Source: Cytobacillus sp. IB215665 (GTDB lineage: Bacteria; Bacillota; Bacilli; Bacillales; SM2101). From it: 64,000 nt of DNA. The stretch lies in NCBI RefSeq assembly GCF_033963835.1, contig NZ_JAXBME010000007.1, positions 124,001 through 188,000 on the forward strand. Reading direction: 5' to 3'. A model generated the notes under the pieces. The model saw nothing but the letters and a program-made list of their open reading frames with translations. It searched no databases and had not been told where the DNA came from. Made by a program: the position numbers and the translations under genes. The stretch's first letter is position 1. The number at the start of each line of letters is the position of its first letter. This document shows, one piece after another, positions 63,568 to 64,000 of this stretch.

Positions 63568-64000
63568 TAAAAGATACGTTAAAACAATTAATTGAAGGTA
63601 ACACTTTGTCAGAGCAGCAATCATTTCATACGATGAACGATATTATGTCCGGACAATTAACAAATAGCCAGCTAGCAACTTTACTTACTATTCTTCGCCT
63701 GAGGGGTGAAACCGTAGATGAAATTACTGGTTTTGCAAAAGCGATGAGGCACAATATGAAAACAATCGAATATAATGACGAAATTGTCGTTGATACGTGT
63801 GGAACTGGTGGTGACGGGCACTCTACTTTTAATATTTCTACTGCAGTTGCCATTTGCTTAGCTTCATTAGGTGTTAAAGTTGCTAAACACGGAAATAGGA
63901 ATGTATCCTCTTCAAGTGGAAGCGCTGATGTTCTTGAAGAATTAAATATTCAAATTGAAACAACACCTGAACAAGGAAAAGAAGCTTTAATTAAAAAAGG
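63564..64000 (+). CDS. trpD: Anthranilate phosphoribosyltransferase TrpD (partial)
   Basis: The first 145 residues; the gene runs off the window. The PRPP-binding glycine motif VVDTCGTGGDGHSTFNIST lies at about 73-91 and KHGNRNVSSSSGSADVLE at about 106-123. The ATG lies in the ATGA overlap with trpE, so translation is coupled. GGAGGAATG at the trpE end may serve as ribosome site. Confidence 0.95.
   Translation, partial: MIKDTLKQLIEGNTLSEQQSFHTMNDIMSGQLTNSQLATLLTILRLRGETVDEITGFAKAMRHNMKTIEYNDEIVVDTCGTGGDGHSTFNISTAVAICLASLGVKVAKHGNRNVSSSSGSADVLEELNIQIETTPEQGKEALIKK

Overview
The window is chromosomal DNA of a low-GC, endospore-forming Firmicute of the Bacillaceae. This rests on the gene families: sigI-rsgI, Ku/LigD end joining, endospore-appendage (Ena-like) proteins, namA (YqjM type), swrC-yerO, ytrABC, the cysH sulfate operon, type II pantothenate kinase, and a trp operon in which trpE runs straight into trpD without trpG. 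Non-coding DNA is AT-rich and intergenic gaps are long. Genus and species cannot be fixed from the sequence alone. No rRNA, tRNA, CRISPR array, transposase or prophage was found.

Layout. 0-5.6 kb: ferritin, the sigI-rsgI stress sigma/anti-sigma pair (RsgI carries a huge 36-bp tandem repeat), a secreted DUF5667 protein and a DedA membrane protein. 6.3-8.4 kb: a GntR/ABC operon ending in an unlisted 34-residue membrane peptide. 8.7-16.5 kb: a reductase-like SDR, Ku, a GmhB-like phosphatase, a three-gene spore-surface cluster (two Cys-rich Ena-like proteins and a DUF11 protein) and LigD. 16.6-22.1 kb: YisK, a TetR regulator and the SwrC RND pump, with a small gene ahead of the pump. 22.7-33 kb: SLH protein, GDPD, NamA, YjdI-CDGSH and YjdJ, LtrA, an FMN reductase, an RsgA-type GTPase and YqjF. 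33-41.2 kb: sulfate assimilation on the minus strand (cysH, cysP, sat, cysC, sulfite reductase, DUF3906, sirB, sirC). 41.5-47.8 kb: PerR-box Dps, ytrABC-like operon, GNAT, and a divergent XRE-cupin/LysE pair. 48-61 kb: accessory region of small membrane proteins, CoaW, an AraC/GyrI-like operon, a MarR/quinone-reductase divergon, NUDIX, a frameshifted HD hydrolase, GNAT and an MFS exporter. 61.4-64 kb: a probable leader-peptide attenuator in front of the MFS gene, then trpE and trpD with a TRAP-like leader.

The most notable signals outside the genes are these: (1) a family of about 13 dispersed intergenic elements of 125-165 bp with complementary ends (GGCTGTTTTCG ... CGAAAAGAGCC), often in tandem and concentrated in the sulfur cluster; (2) a minus-strand unit at 61.35-61.65 kb with a strong ribosome site, a 23-codon ORF, a pairing that hides that ribosome site and two terminators, all ahead of an MFS drug-exporter-like gene; (3) the Ena-like/DUF11 cluster lying between ku and ligD, with an excellent sigma-K type promoter on one gene; (4) several clear operators (PerR box at dps, palindromes at both GntR-type regulators, at MarR and at XRE/LysE).

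Many start codons were moved from the longest ORF to the codon with a properly spaced ribosome-binding site. These choices are inference. Terminators, promoters and operators were found by eye, without folding or motif software.
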